Shown piece after piece: positions 15,062 through 23,116 of a DNA stretch of 35,975 nt. The notes under the pieces are model-generated. The model was not told the origin of the DNA, did not search any database, and was given only the letters and a program-made list of their open reading frames with translations. Position numbers and translations under genes: made by a program. This DNA comes from an uncultured Anaerolineae bacterium (GTDB lineage Bacteria; Chloroflexota; Anaerolineae; CG2-30-64-16), in contig CAKZKT010000120.1 in assembly GCA_937124585.1 (NCBI GenBank), forward strand, positions 1 through 35,975. Direction: 5' to 3'. Each line of letters begins with the position of its first letter. Positions within the stretch are counted from its first letter, which is position 1.

Positions 15062-15149
15062 CTCCGGCTTGACCCCATTTCCTGTGATAGCGGCCCGACA
15101 AATCGCTCTCGCCTTTTTGGGATAGGATGCTCAGAACGAGGAGGATACC

Positions 15150-16208
15150 ATGGAGTCCCTATCTGAAACAGCCGGCCGAACGATACTCGAACAACGCGCC
15201 AGACTTGCCGAAGCGATCGTAGCCCGCCAGTACAGCGAGCAGGCCGCGATCTGGGCGCGTTACGGGGCCACGGGCCGCCACAAGTCGCTGCAAGATGCCT
15301 CTTATCACCTGACTTACCTTGCCGAGGCCGTGGTCGCCGCAGACCCCTCGCTCTTCAACGATTATGTCGCTTGGGTCAAAGCGCTTTTCGCCGGCCTGGG
15401 CTTCCCGGAAACAGCCCTGGCCGACACCCTGACCTGGACACGCGAGGCGCTGCGCGAGGGCTTGCCCGCCGAACTGTGGGCCGCCGTCGAGCCCTATCTG
15501 ACCGCAGCGCAGGCCAGCCTGCCCGCGGCCGCGGCCGAACCGCCCAGCTTCCTGAGCGGCGACTCGCCCCTCACCCTGCTGGCCCGCTGGTATCTCGACG
15601 CGCTGCTGGCCGCCGACCGTCGCACGGCCAGCCGCCTGATCATGGACGCAATCGCCTCGGGCGTGAGCGTGCGCGACATTTACCTGGGCGTCTTCCAGCC
15701 CGTCCAACGCGAGATCGGCCGGCTGTGGCAGACAAATCGCGTGAGCGTGGCCCAGGAGCACTTCTGCACGGCTGCCACGCAACTGATCATGTCGCAGCTC
15801 TACCCCTACATCTTCTCGACCAACCGGACGAACCGCCGGCTCGTCGCCACCTGCATCGGCGGCGAGCTGCATGAGATCGGCATGCGGATGGTCGCCGATT
15901 TCTTCGAGATGGAGGGCTGGGACACCTATTTCATGGGCGCCAATACACCCCTGCCCAGCATCCTGCAGACGGTGAAAGAGCGACAGGCTGACCTCCTCGC
16001 CATCTCCGCCACCATGACCTTCCACGTGCGCGGGGTGCATGAGTTGATCGCGGCGGTGCGCGACATGGACGGCGGCCGTCGCGTGCCGATCATGGTGGGC
16101 GGCTACCCGTTCAACGTGTCGCCGCAGCTCTGGCGCACCGTGGGCGCAGACGGCTACGCGCCGAACGCGCAGGAGGCGATCGGTGTAGCGACCAGGCTGA
16201 TCGGCTGA
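15150..16208 (+). CDS. B12-binding protein with CarH-type photoreceptor signature
   Basis: The C-terminal half is a cobalamin-binding module. A four-helix cap (about 130-215) carries W193-x9-E203-H204, the W-x9-EH signature of CarH/LitR-type adenosylcobalamin photoreceptors. A Rossmann domain follows with ELHEIG (Glu239, His241, Gly244), then exactly 41 residues to S286-A-T288, then 28 residues to Gly317-Gly318. That is the ExHxxG-x41-SxL-x24-28-GG spacing described for CarH, with Thr in place of Leu. His241 should be the cobalt ligand. Position 194, next to the Trp, is Gln; CarH of Thermus has His132 there, which binds cobalt after light. The first 130 residues are a helical domain with no DNA-binding motif. 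A histidine kinase gene starts 17 bases later. GAGGAGG precedes the ATG. Confidence 0.85.
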   Translation: MESLSETAGRTILEQRARLAEAIVARQYSEQAAIWARYGATGRHKSLQDASYHLTYLAEAVVAADPSLFNDYVAWVKALFAGLGFPETALADTLTWTREALREGLPAELWAAVEPYLTAAQASLPAAAAEPPSFLSGDSPLTLLARWYLDALLAADRRTASRLIMDAIASGVSVRDIYLGVFQPVQREIGRLWQTNRVSVAQEHFCTAATQLIMSQLYPYIFSTNRTNRRLVATCIGGELHEIGMRMVADFFEMEGWDTYFMGANTPLPSILQTVKERQADLLAISATMTFHVRGVHELIAAVRDMDGGRRVPIMVGGYPFNVSPQLWRTVGADGYAPNAQEAIGVATRLIG

Positions 16209-16225
16209 TCGTCAGACACGGCAAA

Positions 16226-17497
16226 ATGCAACAAATCATCCCGAAAGCCGGGCAGGGCCTGGTGCTGGAGTGCGATGCGGCCGGGATCATCACCAAAGTG
16301 CTCTGGGATGATCTCGGCCTGAGCGCGCGGCTGCGCACCGGCCAGCCGCTCTCCGCGCTCGTCGAGCGCGAAAGCCGCGCCAAAGCGCACAACTTCGTGC
16401 TGGCTCTGCGTGCCGAAGGCGCGACGTTCGACTGGGAGCTCAACGTCCCGCTCGGCGGGACCATCACGACGCTGCGCTTCGCTGGCATCACGAGCGGCGA
16501 TTCGTTGCTCGTCCTGGCGGCCAAAAGCAACGGCGAGCTGATGAAGCTCTACGAGGCGCTTGCGGCCATTAACAACGAGCAGACCAATGTCCTGCGTGGC
16601 CTGCTGAAGGAACGCGTGATGGCCGAACGTGCCCCCGATCCGAGCGACACATCGCTGTACGACGAGCTCAGCCGGCTGAACAACGAGCTGGCCGATGCCC
16701 AGCGTCAGCTGGCGAAACAAAACGCCGAGCTGGAACGCCTCAACGCCCTGAAAAACCAGTTCCTGGGCATGGCCGCCCACGACCTGCGCAGTCCCCTCTC
16801 GATCCTGCTGGGCTACAGCGAATTCCTGCTCGAAGACCTGCGCGATAGCCTGAGTGCGGAGCATGTGGAGTTCCTGGAGACGATCCACGCATCCAGCCAG
16901 TTCATGCTCCAGCTGGTGAACGAGCTGCTGGATGTCTCGATCATCGAATCAGGTCGGCTGGAACTGCACATCGAGAGAACCGATCTGGTGGGCCTGACGC
17001 AACACAGCGTGGCCCTCAACCGGGTGCTGGCGGCTCGCAAACAGATCAACGTGACATTTCACAGCGCCGGCGAGATCCCGCAGCTGCTTGTTGATCCGGG
17101 CAAGATCCGCCAGATGCTGGACAATCTCCTGTCCAACGCCATCAAGTACTCGCAGCCCGGCACCGAAGTGACGGTGAGCCTGACCCGTCAGGGACAAGAG
17201 GTCATCCTGGCCGTGGCAGATCAGGGCCAGGGCATCCCGGCCGACGAAATGCACAAGTTGTTTCAGTGGCTGGGCAAAACAAGCGTGCGCAGCACTGGCG
17301 GGGAGAAAAGCTCGGGCCTGGGGCTGGCGATCGCCAAGCGGATCATCGAGGGGCACCGCGGCCGGCTGTGGGCAGAAAGCGAGGTGGGCAAAGGTTCGAC
17401 GTTTTACGTGGCGCTGCCCGTGGAAGAGCCAGAGGCCGTCGCAGACTCGCCGGCCGGCCGCGCGGACGTCGACGCGTCGAGACCTGGCGCTGCCTGA
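16226..17497 (+). CDS. sensor histidine kinase with PAS-like N-terminus
   Basis: The 423-residue protein has no membrane segments, so it is cytosolic. Residues 1-110 look like a PAS-type sensor domain (LVLECDAAGIITKVLWDDLG). A coiled-coil linker (130-180) leads to the dimerisation helix with the phospho-accepting His185 in AAHDLRSPLSIL. The ATPase domain shows DNLLSNAIKYS, DQGQG (332-336) and GLGLA (364-368). It begins 17 bases after the B12 protein gene, which suggests the two work together. No response regulator is in the window. The last 94 bases overlap the convergent mogA gene, and that tail (after about residue 392) is low-complexity. Confidence 0.92.
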   Translation: MQQIIPKAGQGLVLECDAAGIITKVLWDDLGLSARLRTGQPLSALVERESRAKAHNFVLALRAEGATFDWELNVPLGGTITTLRFAGITSGDSLLVLAAKSNGELMKLYEALAAINNEQTNVLRGLLKERVMAERAPDPSDTSLYDELSRLNNELADAQRQLAKQNAELERLNALKNQFLGMAAHDLRSPLSILLGYSEFLLEDLRDSLSAEHVEFLETIHASSQFMLQLVNELLDVSIIESGRLELHIERTDLVGLTQHSVALNRVLAARKQINVTFHSAGEIPQLLVDPGKIRQMLDNLLSNAIKYSQPGTEVTVSLTRQGQEVILAVADQGQGIPADEMHKLFQWLGKTSVRSTGGEKSSGLGLAIAKRIIEGHRGRLWAESEVGKGSTFYVALPVEEPEAVADSPAGRADVDASRPGAA

Positions 17498-17991
17498 TGA
17501 TGCTGCTCGGCCGCGGGCGCCTCGCGCAGCAGCTCGATTGCGTGAGGCAGCACGGGGAGGATGACGCGCAGGTTTTCGATTGCGCCTTTGGGGCTGCCGG
17601 GCAGATTGACGATCAGCGTGCGGCGCCGGATGCCGGCCACCGCGCGGCTGAGCATGGCATGCGGCGTCACGCGGCGGCTCTCGCTGCGCATCGCCTCGGC
17701 CAGGCCGGGCGCCTCCCGTTCGATGACCGCGCGCGTGGCCTCCGGCGTCACATCGCGCGGTGCGAAGCCGGTGCCGCCGGTCGTCAGGATCAGATCGAGC
17801 GCCAGCTCATCGGCGCCCCGACGCAGCCAGGCCGCGATCTCGGCCGGTTCATCGGGCACGATGCCGGTTACGGCGACCTCTGCATCGGCCCAATGCGCGC
17901 GCACGGCCTGCGCCAGAGCCGGGCCGCTCAGATCGGGCCGCTCGCCGCGCGCGCTGCGGTCACTGATGGTGAGGATGCCGACGCGTATCAT
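17404..17991 (-). CDS. mogA: molybdopterin adenylyltransferase / MoaB-family protein
   Basis: MogA/MoaB proteins activate molybdopterin by adenylylation before molybdenum insertion. The start MIRVGILTISDRSARGE, the molybdopterin-binding TTGGTGFAPRDVTPEAT (from residue 70) and NLPGSPKGA are typical. MogA and MoaB cannot be told apart here. At 195 residues it has a tail of about 35 residues beyond the usual 160-170, rich in Ala, Ser and Thr. That tail is encoded in the 94 bases shared with the histidine kinase gene on the other strand. ATG 17991 is chosen because homology begins there; longer in-frame starts would add nonconserved residues. No other molybdopterin gene is in the window. Confidence 0.88.
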   Translation of the reverse strand: MIRVGILTISDRSARGERPDLSGPALAQAVRAHWADAEVAVTGIVPDEPAEIAAWLRRGADELALDLILTTGGTGFAPRDVTPEATRAVIEREAPGLAEAMRSESRRVTPHAMLSRAVAGIRRRTLIVNLPGSPKGAIENLRVILPVLPHAIELLREAPAAEQHHQAAPGLDASTSARPAGESATASGSSTGSAT

Positions 17992-18117
17992 CAACGCTCC
18001 CCTGCAACCGCCCAACCGTCGAGGAATCGGACTGCCCCGAAAACCGCGGCCAGACATGCCGGCCACCCGGCAAGGTGCCTGCGAAATCCTGCGACAGCGG
18101 CGGGCGGATATGGCCTG

Positions 18118-18163
18118 GTTTCATAGCGCGCTGTGCGCCGCGTGGCGCATGAGCCCATGAAAC
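18118..18163 (-). other. two-tier hairpin downstream of rpsI
   Basis: GTTTCAT (18118-18124) pairs with ATGAAAC (18157-18163). Inside it TGCGCC (18134-18139) pairs with GGCGCA (18144-18149) around a four-base loop. No T tract follows on the minus strand. It lies about 60 bases beyond the last ribosomal gene and could mark the operon's 3' end or be a cruciform; the rest of 17992-18117 holds nothing I recognise. Confidence 0.5.
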
Positions 18164-18182
18164 GAGAAGCCCGATACCCTCA

Positions 18183-18225
18183 CGAGCATCGAGCTTCCTG
18201 TTCTCCAACTTCCAGCTGCCAGCAA
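18183..18225 (-). repeat. heptad words directly after rpsI
   Basis: On the minus strand, starting at the rpsI stop, units GCTGGCA, GCTGGAA, GTTGGAG, then GCTCGAT and GCTCGTG follow with a period of about seven. CTTCCAGCT, in the opposite orientation, is shared with the repeat at 28418-28479. Confidence 0.6.
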
Positions 18226-18618
18226 CTACCGCTTCGTATACTGCGGCGCTTTGCGGGCACGCTTGAGGCCGTACTTCTTGCGCTCTTTCGCGCGCGCATC
18301 GCGCGCCAGCAACCCGTTGGCCTTTAGCACAGAACGCAGATTCTCGTCGGCGACGCACAGGGCGCGGGCAATGCCAAGAGAAGTCGCGCCGGCCTGGCCG
18401 CTGAGGCCGCCGCCCTCGACGTGCACGCTGATGTTATAGCTGTTCAGCGTGTCGGTGACCTGCAACGGCCGGTTGATGGCGATCACATCGGCGCTGCGCG
18501 GGAAGTACTCCTCCAGGGGCCGGTCATTGACCAGGATCGTGCCCGTGCCGGGGTAGAGGCGCACGCGCGCCGACGCCGTCTTGCGACGCCCAACTGCTTC
18601 GTAATACTTGACTGTCAT
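18226..18618 (-). CDS. rpsI: ribosomal protein S9
   Basis: S9 belongs to the small ribosomal subunit; its C-terminal tail reaches the P-site tRNA. The sequence MTVKYYEAVGRRKTASARV, GGGLSGQAGATSLGIARAL and the end KRARKAPQYTKR are typical. The ATG at 18618 is chosen because conserved sequence begins there. An upstream in-frame ATG at 18639 overlaps the rplM stop as ATGA and would add seven residues. This is the last gene of the superoperon, after rplM. Confidence 0.95.
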   Translation of the reverse strand: MTVKYYEAVGRRKTASARVRLYPGTGTILVNDRPLEEYFPRSADVIAINRPLQVTDTLNSYNISVHVEGGGLSGQAGATSLGIARALCVADENLRSVLKANGLLARDARAKERKKYGLKRARKAPQYTKR

Positions 18619-18635
18619 CTGCCCTTGATCCTCCC

Positions 18636-19073
18636 TCATGCGAACGGGAACGGTTTCGGCTGCTGAGCCAGATGCGGATGCTCCGGGCCGGCATATACCT
18701 TGAGCTTACGCATCAACTGCCGACGCTGGCGATTCCGGTTCAACATGCCGTTTACAGCCGCCTGGATCACCCGCTCGGGATGATTCGCCAGTTGATCCCG
18801 CAGCTTCGTCTCGCGCAAGCCGCTCGGATAACCCGAATAGCGGTAGTACACCTTCTGGTCGAGCTTGCGCCCGGTCACAGCGATCTTCTCGGCATTGATC
18901 ACGATCACGTAGTCGCCGCAATCCATGCCGGGCGTATAGATCGGCTTGTGCTTGCCTTTGAGCACCATCGCGATTTGCGTGGCCAGCCGGCCGAGGGTCT
19001 TGCCCGTGGCATCCACCACGTACCACTCGCGGCTTTGATCGGCCTCACTTGCCGTTGCGCTATAAGTTCTCAC
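18636..19073 (-). CDS. rplM: ribosomal protein L13
   Basis: L13 is an early-assembly protein of the large subunit. The 145-residue sequence has REWYVVDATGKTLGRLATQI, GDYVIVINAEKIAVTGRKL and GMLNRNRQRRQLMRKLKVY, all characteristic. The start is GTG with GGGAG upstream. Its stop overlaps a possible rpsI ATG. truA lies 13 bases upstream, the usual truA-rplM-rpsI order. Confidence 0.96.
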   Translation of the reverse strand: MRTYSATASEADQSREWYVVDATGKTLGRLATQIAMVLKGKHKPIYTPGMDCGDYVIVINAEKIAVTGRKLDQKVYYRYSGYPSGLRETKLRDQLANHPERVIQAAVNGMLNRNRQRRQLMRKLKVYAGPEHPHLAQQPKPFPFA

Positions 19074-19086
19074 GTTGCTTACTCCC

Positions 19087-19830
19087 CTACTGTTCGTACT
19101 CGACCTTCGTCAGGCATAATCCACAGGCCGGAGCAGGCGCCGCCGCCTGACTGCGGTCTCGGCTCTCCAGCACCTCTGCGATGCGTTCGACCGGCCACCG
19201 CCCCAGCCCAACCTGAAGCAGTGCGCCGACCAGACTGCGCACCATGCCACGCAAGAAGGCATTCCCGATTATGTCAAAAACAAGGCGTTCGCCGTCCTGG
19301 CGCCAGTCGGCCGCATAGATGACCCGCACCGTGCTGTCGCCGTGCGTGGGCTGGCCGAAGCTGGCGAAGTCGTGTTCGCCGACCAGGAGCGCCGCTCCGG
19401 CGCGCAGGGCCGCCAGATCCAACGGCTCCGTCACCAGATGGCTATAGCGCCGATCCAACGGCGAGCGCACCGATCGGTTCAGCACCGTGTAGCGATAATA
19501 TCGCCGGCAAGCGCTGAACCTGGGATGCCAGTCGGCCGCCGCCGGGCCGAGCTCCAGGACCGCCACATCCGCAGGCAGCACGGCATTCAGCGCCCGCTGC
19601 AGGTCGGCCAGGGCATGTCGCCAGGGCACGGAGAACCCGATCACCTGGCCCGTGGCATGCACGCCAGCATCCGTGCGGCCGGCCCCGGTGACACGCGTTG
19701 CGTGTTGTGTCACCTGGGCCACAGCCGCTTCCAGCACCCCCTGCACCGTACGACCGTCGGTCTGCCACTGGAAGCCCAGAAAATCGGTTCCGTCGTAGGC
19801 CACGATCGCACGCACGCTTTGCTCTGACAT
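19087..19830 (-). CDS. truA: tRNA pseudouridine(38-40) synthase
   Basis: TruA isomerises uridines 38-40 in the tRNA anticodon arm. The catalytic aspartate is Asp54 in GAGRTDAGVHA. The N-terminus has VAYDGTDFLGFQWQ, and FLRGMVRSLVGALLQVG near the end is a second family block. The 247-residue length is usual. It is positioned between rplQ and rplM. Confidence 0.95.
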   Translation of the reverse strand: MSEQSVRAIVAYDGTDFLGFQWQTDGRTVQGVLEAAVAQVTQHATRVTGAGRTDAGVHATGQVIGFSVPWRHALADLQRALNAVLPADVAVLELGPAAADWHPRFSACRRYYRYTVLNRSVRSPLDRRYSHLVTEPLDLAALRAGAALLVGEHDFASFGQPTHGDSTVRVIYAADWRQDGERLVFDIIGNAFLRGMVRSLVGALLQVGLGRWPVERIAEVLESRDRSQAAAPAPACGLCLTKVEYEQ

Positions 19831-19860
19831 CGGCTTGAAAGGTACCGGTTGAGAACGTCT

Positions 19861-20265
19861 CTACTTCTTGGCTGCCTCGGCCGGTTTTTCGGCGCGTTCC
19901 ACCAGCTCCAGGATCACCATCTGGGCGCCATCTCCCATCCGCGGCCCAACCTTGACGATGCGCGTGTAGCCGCCGGGACGATTGAGGAAACGCGGCGCCA
20001 CCTCGTCGAACAGACGCTTGGTCACCTCGGGATCGGTAATGACGCGCGCAGCCAGGCGCCGCGCGTGCACGGGATTGCCGCCGGCCATGGTGCTGCGCTT
20101 GGCAATCGAGATCAAATGCTCCACATCGCCGCGCACCGACCGGGCCTTGGCATCCGTCGTGCTGATCCGATCGTAGCGCAACAGATCGGTGATGAGATTA
20201 CGCCACAAGGCGTTGCGCTGGCTGGTGTTGCGCCCCAGCTTACGTCCTGCAACTCGATGCTTCAT
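19861..20265 (-). CDS. rplQ: ribosomal protein L17
   Basis: L17 is a large-subunit protein near the exit tunnel. MKHRVAGRKLGRNTSQRNAL is the canonical start and fixes ATG 20265, with GGAG ten bases upstream; longer in-frame starts are spurious. VITDPEVTKRLFDEVAPRF and RIVKVGPRMGDGAQMVILEL are typical. The 134 residues end with a short Ala/Lys tail. It follows rpoA by 16 bases. Confidence 0.95.
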   Translation of the reverse strand: MKHRVAGRKLGRNTSQRNALWRNLITDLLRYDRISTTDAKARSVRGDVEHLISIAKRSTMAGGNPVHARRLAARVITDPEVTKRLFDEVAPRFLNRPGGYTRIVKVGPRMGDGAQMVILELVERAEKPAEAAKK

Positions 20266-20281
20266 ATCGAGATAACTCCGT

Positions 20282-21274
20282 TCACAAATCGTCGTCCGCC
20301 TCGTCGGCGTCTTCATCCGCGGCCGAGGCACCCGGCTGATAGGCGATCACCGAGAGATAGCCTTTGGCATCCAGCTTTTCGACCAACTCGGTCAACGACT
20401 TGCGACCGAAATTGCGGATGCTCAGGATCTCCTCTTCTCCTTTTTCGAGCCGTTCCAATACCTCGCCGACTTTGGTGATACCGGCGCGCTTCAGACAATT
20501 GAAGGCGCGCACGCTGAGCTCCAGCTCTTCGATCGGAGCTTCGTAGACGCGGCTCGGGATTTTGCGCGCCTCCAGCTCGCCCTCTTCGACCGGCAGCACG
20601 TCGGCGCCGGCGATCAGCGTCAGATGACGGATCAGCAGTCGGGCGGCCTCGCGCAGAGCCGCCTCTGGCGTCATCGTACCGTCCGTCCAGATCTCCAAAG
20701 CAAGGCGATCGTAGTTCGTCTGCTGACCGATGCGTGCTCGCGTGACGGTGTAGTTCACTTTGCGCACCGGCGAATAGATCGCGTCCACGGGGATCTCGCC
20801 GAGAGAGAGCTTGCCCCGCTCTTCGGCCGGCGAATAGCCCCGCCCGCGGTTGACGGTCAGTTCGATGTCGAGGTCCACCTGCGGCGAATCGGCCGTCAAC
20901 AGCAACAACTCCGGGTTGACGATCTCCACCTCGGGCGGGCAGACCAAATCGCCCGCCGTGACCGGGCCTTCATTGCGCACTTCGACGTGCAAACGCACCG
21001 GTTCGTCCACGCTGGATTTGAGCCGCAGCTGTTTGAGATTCAACAACAGCGCCGTCGTATCTTCGGTGACGTGCGGGATGGCCGAAAACTCATGATGGAC
21101 CCCGCTGATGCGGACCGAAGTCACCGCTGCGCCAGGCAACGATGAGAGCAACACACGGCGCAGGGCATTGCCTAGAGTGACACCATAGCCACTTTCCAAC
21201 GGGCCGATCACAAACCGCCCGTAGTTGCGCGCACTGGCGTCGCGCTCGATTTTGGGCAGCACAAAGTTCAACAA
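20282..21274 (-). CDS. rpoA: DNA-directed RNA polymerase subunit alpha
   Basis: Alpha nucleates RNA polymerase assembly through its N-terminal domain and contacts activators and UP elements through its C-terminal domain. The sequence has FVIGPLESGYGVTLGNALRR and SLPGAAVTSVRI (alpha-NTD), then a C-terminal domain with LSVRAFNCLKRAGITKVGE and GRKSLTELVEKLDAKG. It ends in an acidic tail. The start is taken as TTG 21274 (TTG 21271 is also possible), with AAAGGGGG just upstream, giving about 330 residues. ATGs at 21307 or 21352 would make part of the intergenic repeat coding and do not match the family. Confidence 0.93.
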   Translation of the reverse strand: MLNFVLPKIERDASARNYGRFVIGPLESGYGVTLGNALRRVLLSSLPGAAVTSVRISGVHHEFSAIPHVTEDTTALLLNLKQLRLKSSVDEPVRLHVEVRNEGPVTAGDLVCPPEVEIVNPELLLLTADSPQVDLDIELTVNRGRGYSPAEERGKLSLGEIPVDAIYSPVRKVNYTVTRARIGQQTNYDRLALEIWTDGTMTPEAALREAARLLIRHLTLIAGADVLPVEEGELEARKIPSRVYEAPIEELELSVRAFNCLKRAGITKVGEVLERLEKGEEEILSIRNFGRKSLTELVEKLDAKGYLSVIAYQPGASAADEDADEADDDL

Positions 21275-21289
21275 GACGCCCCCCTTTCG

Positions 21290-21358
21290 GAATGATGAAT
21301 GCAGCATGAGACTGGCCGGGTCCGGCCGCGCCCACGCACCGGCATTCTGCATTCGCTG
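21290..21358 (-). repeat. inverted heptad-word element between rpsD and rpoA
   Basis: Reading the minus strand from the rpsD stop, GAATGCA and GAATGCC stand in tandem (21358-21342). A GC-rich centre follows and then words in the opposite sense, GCTGCATTCATCATTC (21305-21290). The arms can pair imperfectly. Its presence argues that rpoA starts downstream of it. Confidence 0.7.
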
Positions 21359-21994
21359 TTAGCGGCTATAGTACTCAACGATCAACTGTTCGCTCAGCGG
21401 GAGGTCCACCGACTGACGATCGGGCAGGCTCAAGACCCGGCCGGCCAGACGGGCACTGTCGAACTCCAGCCAATCCGGCACACTGCGCGCGCCCAGGTTT
21501 TCCAGCGCGGTCTTAAAATAGCCGTTCGAGCGGCTCGCGCTGCGCACCTCAACCACATCGCCCACTTCCACCAGATAGGAGGGGATGTTGTGGTTGTGGC
21601 CGTTGAGCAGGAAGTGGCCATGGCGCACCAGCTGACGCGCCTGCGCGCGCGAATCGGCCAGCCCCAGGCGGTACACCACGTTGTCGAGGCGGCGTTCCAA
21701 AATTTGCAGCAGCGTGACGCCGGTCATTCCCTTCACCCGCAGCGCGGTGCGGAAATAGCGGCGGAACTGGCGCTCCTGAACGCCGTAGATGCGCCGCGCC
21801 TTCTGCTTCTCGCGCAGTTGCAACGCGAAATCCGATTCCTTCCGCTTGAAGGCGCCCTTCTTGCCATGCATGCCCGGCGCGTAGTTGCGCTTCTCAAACG
21901 AACACTTCGGCGAGAGACAACGCTCGCCCTTCAAGAACAACTTCATTCCCTCGCGGCGACAAAGCCGACAAACGGGATCAGTCCGTCGTGCCAA
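21359..21994 (-). CDS. rpsD: ribosomal protein S4, zinc-ribbon form
   Basis: S4 starts 30S assembly at the 5' domain of 16S rRNA. The N-terminus carries Cys9, Cys12, Cys26 and Cys31, the zinc-binding (C+) form. An S4 RNA-binding domain follows ([20 protein letters not shown]). The 211-residue length is usual. The start codon is TTG at 21994, supported by AGGAGG six bases upstream and by conservation from residue 1. rpsK precedes it, separated by 90 bases that hold a tiny basic open frame. Confidence 0.96.
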   Translation of the reverse strand: MARRTDPVCRLCRREGMKLFLKGERCLSPKCSFEKRNYAPGMHGKKGAFKRKESDFALQLREKQKARRIYGVQERQFRRYFRTALRVKGMTGVTLLQILERRLDNVVYRLGLADSRAQARQLVRHGHFLLNGHNHNIPSYLVEVGDVVEVRSASRSNGYFKTALENLGARSVPDWLEFDSARLAGRVLSLPDRQSVDLPLSEQLIVEYYSR

Positions 21995-22031
21995 TTGAAT
22001 CCTCCTGTTACTGTCTCATGATCCGAGGGGT

Positions 22032-22085
22032 TTACGGCTTGGCGACCTTCTTCCCCCTCGCAGCCGGTTTCCGGCCGCCGGTCAT
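22032..22085 (-). CDS. 17-codon basic microORF between rpsK and rpsD
   Basis: ATG 22085 shares its A with the rpsK stop (TAATG) and reads 17 codons to a [20 protein letters not shown]. The composition (Lys/Arg/Gly/Ala) is like the flexible N-terminal extensions of S11 and S4. It may be a coupled micropeptide, a remnant of a gene end, or chance. No ribosome binding site is needed if translation is reinitiated. Confidence 0.3.
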   Translation of the reverse strand: MTGGRKPAARGKKVAKP

Positions 22086-22507
22086 TACACCCGACGTCGT
22101 TTCGGCGGTCGGCAGCCGTTGTGCGGAATGGGCGTCACATCGGTGATCGAGCGCACCCGCATGCCGGTCGTTTGCAGGGCGCGGATGGCCGACTCGCGAC
22201 CGGGGCCAGGCCCCTTCAAGAAGACGTCCGCCTCGCGCATTCCCAGGTCCATCGCCAGACGCGCAGCCTGTTGGGCCGCCATCTGTGCCGCGTAGGGCGT
22301 GCTCTTGCGCGAGCCCTTGAACCCGACCGAGCCTGTGCTCGTCCAGGCCAGAGTATTGCCCTGCAGGTCCGTCACCGTCACGATCGTATTATTGAACGTA
22401 GACTGAATATGGATCTGTCCCTGCGGCACCATCCGCTTCTCGCGGCGCGGGACTGCTCGGCGGCCGCGCCTGGCAGCCGCCCCCCCAGATGCTGTTGGTT
22501 TAGGCAT
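22085..22507 (-). CDS. rpsK: ribosomal protein S11
   Basis: S11 helps select mRNA in the platform of the small subunit. After a basic 28-residue tail ([16 protein letters not shown]) it has [38 protein letters not shown] and [18 protein letters not shown], the diagnostic end. The 140-residue length is a little above the usual 128. rpsM lies 13 bases upstream. Confidence 0.96.
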   Translation of the reverse strand: MPKPTASGGAAARRGRRAVPRREKRMVPQGQIHIQSTFNNTIVTVTDLQGNTLAWTSTGSVGFKGSRKSTPYAAQMAAQQAARLAMDLGMREADVFLKGPGPGRESAIRALQTTGMRVRSITDVTPIPHNGCRPPKRRRV

Positions 22508-22520
22508 TCCTCAACTCCCC

Positions 22521-22898
22521 TTACTTGCGGGCGCGCTTCTTCCCCGGCACCGTCTTGCGGGCGCCGCGCTTCGTGCGGGCATTGGTGCGGGTGCGCTGGC
22601 CATGAACCGGCAGATTGCGGCGATGGCGCAGTCCGCGGTAGCTGCCGATCTCCTGCAGCCGCTTGATGTTCATGTTCACCTCGCGGCGCAGGTCGCCCTC
22701 TACCTTGTAGTTGCGCTCAATTACCTCGCGCAGACGCGCCACTTGCGCTTCATCCAGATCGCGAATGCGCGTGTCGGGATTGATGCCCGTCATGCTCAGG
22801 ATCTCCCGGCTAGACGTGAGGCCGATCCCGTAAATGTACGTCAGGCCGATCTCGACCCGCTTGTCACGCGGCAGGTCTACACCAGCAATACGAGCCAT
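22521..22898 (-). CDS. rpsM: ribosomal protein S13
   Basis: S13 sits at the head of the 30S subunit and contacts the P-site tRNA and bridge B1. [20 protein letters not shown], the helix-hairpin-helix [14 protein letters not shown], and [20 protein letters not shown] are characteristic. The 125 residues end in a basic tail. Confidence 0.96.
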   Translation of the reverse strand: MARIAGVDLPRDKRVEIGLTYIYGIGLTSSREILSMTGINPDTRIRDLDEAQVARLREVIERNYKVEGDLRREVNMNIKRLQEIGSYRGLRHRRNLPVHGQRTRTNARTKRGARKTVPGKKRARK

Positions 22899-23002
22899 GC
22901 GCTCCTCCCATAATCAACACTGAACGTCGCATGATGAAGGCGGACATGCATCGCGGCCGCTTCGGCGTACGATCCTCTGCCCGCATCACGCGGCGCGCAT
23001 CA

Positions 23003-23116
23003 TTACCCCTGTCGTTGTTTGTGCTTCGGGTTGTCACAGATCACGTGTACCACCCCGTGACGCCGGATGATCCGGCACTTCGCGCAAATGCGCTTCACCG
23101 ACGGTCGAACTTTCAT
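23003..23116 (-). CDS. rpmJ: ribosomal protein L36
   Basis: This 37-residue zinc-ribbon protein of the large subunit reads [14 protein letters not shown], then the [11 protein letters not shown] end. The four zinc ligands are Cys11, Cys14, Cys27 and His32. It begins 63 bases after the map stop codon; infA, which often sits here, is absent. Between its stop and rpsM are 104 bases with two TGATGCG heptads but no gene. Confidence 0.94.
   Translation of the reverse strand: MKVRPSVKRICAKCRIIRRHGVVHVICDNPKHKQRQG

Noticed and set aside
14926-15149. Cobalamin riboswitch before the B12 protein gene
   Set aside because: The B12-box consensus (GCCACTG) is not present; only a hairpin/pseudoknot and T tract can be supported.
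13031-16208. URO-D-family protein and B12 protein as a methyltransferase/corrinoid pair
   Set aside because: They are on opposite strands, separated by a PIG-L gene and two promoters, and the B12 protein has photoreceptor-type rather than methyltransferase-type signatures. Not fully excluded.
21275-21352. rpoA start at ATG 21352
   Set aside because: That stretch is an inverted heptad-word element; conserved alpha sequence begins at the TTG pair at 21274/21271 behind AAAGGGGG.
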